NCBI GenBank assembly: GCA_945910005.1
Contig: CAMDTW010000562.1
Coordinates: 68,501 to 132,500, forward strand
DNA from: Isoperla grammatica
Taxonomy: Eukaryota; Arthropoda; Insecta; Plecoptera; Perlodidae
DNA length: 64,000 nucleotides
Direction: 5' to 3'
Part shown: positions 58,616 to 64,000 of the stretch, piece by piece
Numbering within the stretch: position 1 is the stretch's first letter
Layout: every line of letters begins with the position of its first letter
Program-made: the position numbers and the translations under genes
The notes under the pieces: model-generated
What the model was told of the DNA's origin: nothing
The model's database searches: none
The model's input: only the letters and a program-made list of their open reading frames with translations

Positions 58616-59033
58616 CCGCTGATCCCGTCACCCAAAACGACACAAGTTTCATATAATCACAAGATAAATTAGTAATATTCTATTTATTGTCAAACAAAAT
58701 TCTTATTGTAGATAATTGGTACAACTTTATTCTTTAGTAGCACCCTGGGCTTATAACTGCATCGCACTGCAAGTTTATTAAATTTATCTTTCGATTGTAG
58801 TTTACCTCTGAAACTTTATCTCTTACTTTCCATATGATGTAATTATTTTATGTTATTTATTAGTAATGCGTTTATTAATGTACATGCTAATTGGAGTTGT
58901 TATATTGCATGGCCTGATATTAACTGACTTCCGGCAGATTGCCATAGCGTATAATTTGAATTTCGAATGCATTTAACGATCATTACCTTGTTTTATATGG
59001 TGTATATCTGCATGCATTTGGACCATAAAAGTA
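58616..59033. other. AT-rich spacer
   Basis: No feature recognised. Confidence 0.5.
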
Positions 59034-60437
59034 AAACAGTGTTACTCATCATTAGATTGCCCATACACATTAGTAGATGCAAGTATTCAAGTTGTCTTGA
59101 GTTGATCCGCCGATTGAGCCCGAGTAATATAAGCTCTCTGCTCGGCTTATAATCCGAATAACACTCTTCACACTAAACAGTGTTACTCATCATTAGATTG
59201 CTCATACACATTAGTAGATGCAAGTATTCAAGTTGTCTTGAGTTGGTCCGCCGATTGAGCCCGAGTAATATAAGCTCTCTGCTCGGCTTATAATCCGAAT
59301 AACACTCTCACACTAAACAGTGTTACTAGTCATTAGATTGCTCATACACATTAGTAGATGCAAGTATTCAAGTTGTCTTGAGTTGATCCGCCGATTTAGC
59401 CCGAGTAATATAAGCTCTCTGCTCGGCTTATTATCCGAATAACACTCTCACACTAAACAGTGTTACTCATCATTAGATTGCTCATACACATTAGTAGATG
59501 CAAGTATTCAAGTTGTCTTGAGTTGATCCGCCGATTGAGCCCGAGTAATATAAGCTCTCTGCTCCGAATAACACTCTTCACACTAAACAGTGTTACTCAT
59601 CATTAGATTGCTCATACACATTAGTAGATGCAAGTATTCAAGTTGTCTTGAGTTGATACGCCGATTGAGCCCGAGTAATATAAGCTCTCTGCTCGGCTTA
59701 TAATCCGAATAACACTCTTCACACTAAACAGTGTTACTAGTCATTAGATTGCTCATACACATTAGTAGATGCAAGTATTCAAGTTGTCTTGAGTTGATCC
59801 GCCGATTGAGCCCGAGTAATATAAGCTCTCTGCTCGGCTTATAATCCGAATAACACTCTTCACACTAAACAGTTTTACTAGTCATTAGATTGCTCATACA
59901 CATTAGTAGATGCAAGTATTCAAGTTGTCTTGAGTTGATCCGCCGATTGAGCCCGAGTAATATAAGCTCTCTGCTCGGCTTATTATCCGAATAACACTCT
60001 TCACACTAAACAGTGTTACTAGTCATTAGATTGCTCATACACATTAGTAGATGCAAGTATTCAAGTTGTCTTGAGTTGATACGCCGATTGAGCCCGAGTA
60101 ATATAAGCTCTCTGCTCGGCTTATAATCCGAATAACACTCTCACACTAAACAGTGTTACTAGTCATTAGATTGCTCATACACATTAGTAGATGCAAGTAT
60201 TCAAGTTGTCTTGAGTTGATCCGCCGATTGAGCCCGAGTAATATAAGCTCTCTGCTCGGCTTATAATCCGAATAACACTCTCACACTAAACAGTGTTACT
60301 CATCATTAGATTGCTCATACACATTAGTAGATGCAAGTATTCAAGTTGTCTTGAGTTGGTCCGCCGATTGAGCCCGAGTAATATAAGCTCTCTGCTCGGC
60401 TTATTATCCGAATAACACTCTTCACACTAAACAGTGT
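59034..60437. repeat. 140/141-bp tandem repeat, about 10 copies
   Basis: Starts ACAGTGTTAC at 59036, 59177 and 59317 give 141 and 140 bp; the one-base difference is CTCTTCACAC against CTCTCACAC. One copy near 59560 lacks about 16 bases (GGCTTATAATCC missing after CTGCTC). Common variants are ACTCATC/ACTAGTC, TTATAATCC/TTATTATCC and GTTGATCC/GTTGGTCC. Unit junctions contain AACACT ... AGTGTT, a small inverted repeat. Confidence 0.95.
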
Positions 60438-61002
60438 TGAAAACACAACAGTAATTTTGTTCGTCGGAATAGTCTACACAACCCACGTAATCAAAGGCTT
60501 AGGGGAAGGCTACCCAATAATTTACCGACTAAACCCATATCAAACAACAAACCAGATTTTACAAAATCCTGTTTCCATTTGTCTAAGTAATTCCCGAGCG
60601 AATATAAAGGAGTATAAAAAGCACGGTTAAATTGTAGTTTGAAAGGATTACGAGTGCACGGTTAGAGATGATGATGGGTTTGAAACGTGGTGTACGTATT
60701 GATTTTCTATAAGAGGTAACAACATGTATCAATGTCAATGCAAGAGAGATACCCTTCTGTAACTTCCACTAAAAGGCCAACTAATGGGTTTGAAATAAGC
60801 TGCAATTATTTCGAGCATCGTGGGAAGAGGACACAAGCAACGATTTCAGCATTGCGAGGTATGGGCTGCTAGGTTTTATGTACGCACAGTTACGTGCTCT
60901 CCTGAGTAGCATGTATTATTTTGATGGAAAGGTAAACGTAATGATAATTCTATACATTTGTGACATTAAATACACTTTTTACATTGAGGCGAAGTTTCGA
61001 AT
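60438..61002. other. Single-copy spacer
   Basis: About 560 bp, no supported gene. Confidence 0.5.
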
Positions 61003-61795
61003 ATTAGGGCCATACTTTACGCAAGAGTACGCCTGCTATATACTGTATCATTATTGCTAAGGACATTTGATGTTAGGACCACTTTACGCAAGAGCACGAC
61101 TGCTATATACTGTACAATTATTGCTAAGGACATTTGATGTTAGGCCAACTTTACGCAAGAGCGCGACTGCTATATACTGTACCATTATTGCTAAGAACAT
61201 TTGATGTTAGAGCCACTTTACGCAAGAGCGCGACTGCTATATACTGTACCATTATTGCTAAGAACATTTGATGTTAGGGCAACTTTACGCAAGAGCGCGA
61301 CTGCTATATACTGTACCATTATTGCTAAGAACATTTGATGTTAGAGCCACTTTACGCAAGAGCACGACTGCTTTATACTGTACCATTATTGCTAACGACA
61401 TTTGATATTAGGGCAACTTTACGCAAGAGCAAGACTGTTATATACTGTGCCATTATTGCTAGGGACATTTGATGTTATAGCCAATTTACGCAAGAGCAAG
61501 ACTGCTATATATTGTACCATTATTGCACGGGACATTTGATGTTAAAGCCAATTTACGCAAGAGCGAGACTGCTATATACTGTACCATTATTGCACGGGAC
61601 ATTTGATGTTCAAGCCAATTTACGCAAGAGCAAGACTGCTATATACTGTACCATTATTGCACGGGACATTTGATGTTCAAGCCAATTCACGCAAGAGCAA
61701 GACTGTTATATTCTGTACCATTATTGCTAGGGACATTTGATGTTCAAGCCAATTTACGCAAGAGCAAGACTGCTATATACTGTACCATTATTATT
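61003..61795. repeat. 67-bp tandem repeat, about 12 copies, moderately diverged
   Basis: TTTACGCAAGAGC and CTGCTATATACTGTACCATT recur with a 66-67-bp period (GCAAGAG at 61021 and 61088). Copies differ more than in the other arrays (TTGCTAAG, TTGCTAGG, TTGCACGG; GTTAGGG, GTTAAAG, GTTCAAG), and similar variants cluster along the array. It looks older than its neighbours. Confidence 0.94.
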
Positions 61796-61930
61796 AAGAG
61801 AACAGTTGTTGTTTTGTTTGTGTTTTATTAAATACGTACCGCTTCACATTAGTGTAGTAATTAATTACAAATGGTATGAACCAATATTTTAATTTCTACA
61901 AACCCACTCATTTTTTATTTTATTTAAGAT

Positions 61931-61931
61931 T

Positions 61932-61970
<39 letters not shown>
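61931..61970. repeat. (CT)n microsatellite used as insertion site
   Basis: CT/CTGT tract directly left of the outer hAT-like element. The same tract continues after the element at 63323-63338, so the element split one microsatellite. Confidence 0.9.
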
Positions 61971-61972
<2 letters not shown>

Positions 61973-63322
61973 GGGGCGGACAGGCCCACCGGGCAACCGG
62001 GCAAATGCCCGGTGGCCTGCCTGTTTTGGCCCAAATTTGGCCTGGTCCGACTGGAACAGGCATAAACTAAAGTGCCCGGCGCCGGCGGTAAGTTGCCGCG
62101 CTGGCGGCGCTGCCCACCGTGTACCGTTAAGTGAAGAAAACACTAATCTACTAATCAGGGGCGTAGCGTGGGGGGAGGGGGGGGGGGGGGGAATCAGGGT
62201 GTTCGATCCCCCCCCTGAAAAAAAGTTTTAAAAATGCAATAATACTCTTATATTTTGTAGATTATAATTACAATTATTATTCCATTGAAAAACCTATTTC
62301 TCGAATAATTATAAATCCAATGCTTGTAATGGGTCCGAAACAAATTACAGTATGTCGGCTGCAAACTGACCTGTATTCTGGAAAAACATACATCCAGCCG
62401 CTCCCCCACCCCCCTTCGGCAATATTTTTTAAGGGTTAACACCCATCCTGGAATTACTGGGACAGTCCCGGTTTTTAAGGGAATGTCCCGTGTCTCGACT
62501 TCACGCTGCCTGGACGACAAAAATTCCGGTTTTGAGGAAACGTTTACACAACTTCTAAAAATTAGCAAACTACGAATCAAATTCGTCTTAAAACTAGTTT
62601 TAGGCACCTTAAATTAACAGCCTTCAAAAAAATGTGCGCCTTCGGCGAAATTGCCTCCGGCGGCTGGGGCTTCGCCCCAGACCCCGGCTGATCCACGCCA
62701 CCTCGTTTTCGGAAATAGTAATCCCACCCGAACCAGAATCCTGGCTACGCCCCTGCTACTAATAACAATCGGATAGTGGTGTGCGCTGCAGTCCCTCCCA
62801 CAGAACAATGTAAGTTTTTGCTGACAATTTTATATTCTTTACCAATTATGTATAACACTTTATGTAACTGTTAATAAGATGTAGATTTCACGATAAACTT
62901 TCGCTTTGCATTGACTATAATATACTCAAAAATCAGTGGGCTTACGTGTGCATGTTTGAAATTTAAATGTCTTTAAATCCGAGTCGCTCCCACCCCTTCC
63001 TTCACGATATTGCAAGGTTTAAATTACATTGTAGATTCGTTGGATTTCGGTGTAACTTGATCTCATTCTCATCAGTCGTTAGACAGTGTTCCAATCTTCT
63101 ATCTGGTGCTTTTCTACTTTTAACTGGCGAAAACTATAGTATTTCGGTAGTTCTTTCAGCCTGCTATGTTTTTTCTAAAACGCACCAAATGCCTTCTAAA
63201 AACCTGCTCTAAAAAATTTTCGCCTGCGGCGCTGTTGTTGTGGGGCCCCGGTCCCCCAACCCCCCGTGCCTGGCCTGACCAAAAGTTGGCCCGGCCTGGA
63301 TTTTTTTCCCAGTCCGCCCGTG
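61971..63322. mobile_element. Outer hAT-like non-autonomous DNA element (about 1.35 kb including a nested insertion)
   Basis: The left terminus is CAGGGGCGGACAGG (from 61971). The right terminus, reverse-complemented, reads CACGGGCGGACTGG (to 63322); 12 of 14 positions match. The flanks on both sides are CTCTCTCT (61963-61970 and 63323-63330), compatible with an 8-bp target duplication but uninformative because they are simple sequence. Subterminal regions are rich in GGCCC/GGGCC words. Without the nested element it would be about 744 bp. No transposase frame is present. Confidence 0.7.
62156..62755. mobile_element. Nested 600-bp hAT non-autonomous element with perfect TIRs and 8-bp target duplication
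   Basis: The terminal inverted repeats are exact: CAGGGGCGTAGC at 62156-62167 and GCTACGCCCCTG at 62744-62755. They are flanked by an exact 8-bp direct repeat, CTACTAAT (62148-62155 and 62756-62763), whose T at position 2 and A at position 7 fit the nTnnnnAn preference known for hAT insertions. The interior holds a G run just inside the left end and a GC-rich subterminal block near 62640-62690. No transposase is encoded (longest frame 119 codons, unrecognised). It inserted into the outer element after that element had landed. Confidence 0.9.
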
Positions 63323-63330
63323 CTCTCTCT

Positions 63331-64000
63331 CTTTCTCTTTGGATTTTATCTTGCGTGTACTTTAAATTATAATATTGTGGATAACTGATTTTGTCCATAC
63401 TTATTGTATTGATTTTATGCATGCCTATAAAAAACTAAATACAACCTATAAGAAAACGGATTAGGTACAAATTTAACAATAAAGACAACCGTAGAAGGTT
63501 AACAGCTAATACTATCATGATCACTGCATGTGGCATTATTTTTACTTATTTGTTACATAAAATTTTAAATTATTTTGTAAAAAAAAATTATTTCATATTA
63601 AGTGTACACTTATTGAGTATTGAATATTGAATTAAAAAGGTTAAATTTCCATGGTACGAATGTATTACACACACGAAGGTTTATGGTACGTCGAGGCTAT
63701 TTATTATATGAGGCTATTAGGATATTAATCAGTTGGAAAATTAGAAAATTATTAATTCATTTAGGGTTTACAATAAAATAAATACCCGTAACTGATATTT
63801 TAGCGTTGCAGAATTCAATCTTAAAGGCAGATTGTGGAAAAGAAGAAAATAAAACATTACAACTGTATCCTTATATTAGTACCATTCTATTGTCATTTAC
63901 CTACCCGAGAGCAGGAAGGCGAACGTACAAATTATAAATATATCATAAGTATCCATTTTGAATTAACACTGCATTGAAATTGAAATATCCGTAAAATGTT
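63331..64000. other. AT-rich spacer to the right edge
   Basis: No supported gene or repeat; very AT-rich sequence continuing beyond the window. Confidence 0.5.

Overview
This 64 kb window is eukaryotic, almost certainly metazoan, nuclear DNA. The evidence is AT-rich non-coding sequence with no dense ORF layout, pol III-type SINE heads (5S-rRNA-like and tRNA-like), DNA transposons with an 8-bp target duplication, microsatellites and long minisatellite or satellite arrays. A marine invertebrate is plausible, but the sequence does not fix the phylum. I found no protein-coding gene I can defend. Every long open frame lies inside a tandem repeat and exists because the repeat unit lacks stops, usually because its length is a multiple of three. 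Those frames are open on both strands at once.

The main character of the window is tandem repetition. About half of it (roughly 32-33 kb by my addition) is made of some 17 mutually unrelated tandem arrays, separated by ordinary AT-rich single-copy DNA. In order: 84-bp satellite (1-4034); 45-bp (4180-5843); TTC microsatellite (12347-12752); 33-bp (13453-15231); 31-bp primer-binding-site-like repeat (19850-19977); 75-bp (20786-21085); 45-bp, different sequence (22846-24141); 17-bp (25130-25494); 32-bp (25728-29153); 15-bp (29856-30343); 92/93-bp (32777-35637); 57-bp (36218-37084); 128/139-bp (38278-42591); 74-bp (45110-45598); 38/39-bp (46436-53332, the largest); 68-bp (57325-58615); 140/141-bp (59034-60437); 67-bp (61003-61795). 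Several show higher-order structure: blocks of many units were themselves duplicated, with offsets that I could verify at several diagnostic variants (1424 bp in the first array, 672 and 576 bp in the 32-bp array, about 1204 bp in the 92/93-bp array, 305 bp in the 38/39-bp array).

Between the arrays lie dispersed elements. There is a 5S-headed SINE (6402-6815), a tRNA-headed SINE with a duplicated tail (7256-7591), a cluster of tRNA-like heads (8010-8620), a tRNA-like sequence at 32454-32525, and several foldback or MITE-like inverted repeats (17341-17528, 18690-18847, 20390-20560, 44556-44640, 54566-54730). There is a 46-bp perfect hairpin bordered by 7-bp direct repeats (13149-13208) and a likely LINE 3' end (43235-43300). 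At the right end a nested pair of hAT-like elements is visible: a 600-bp element with perfect 12-bp inverted termini and a perfect 8-bp target duplication sits inside an older 1.35-kb element.

No genes act together here. The window reads as a repeat-rich intergenic or intronic region whose interest lies in how so many independent local amplifications arose side by side.
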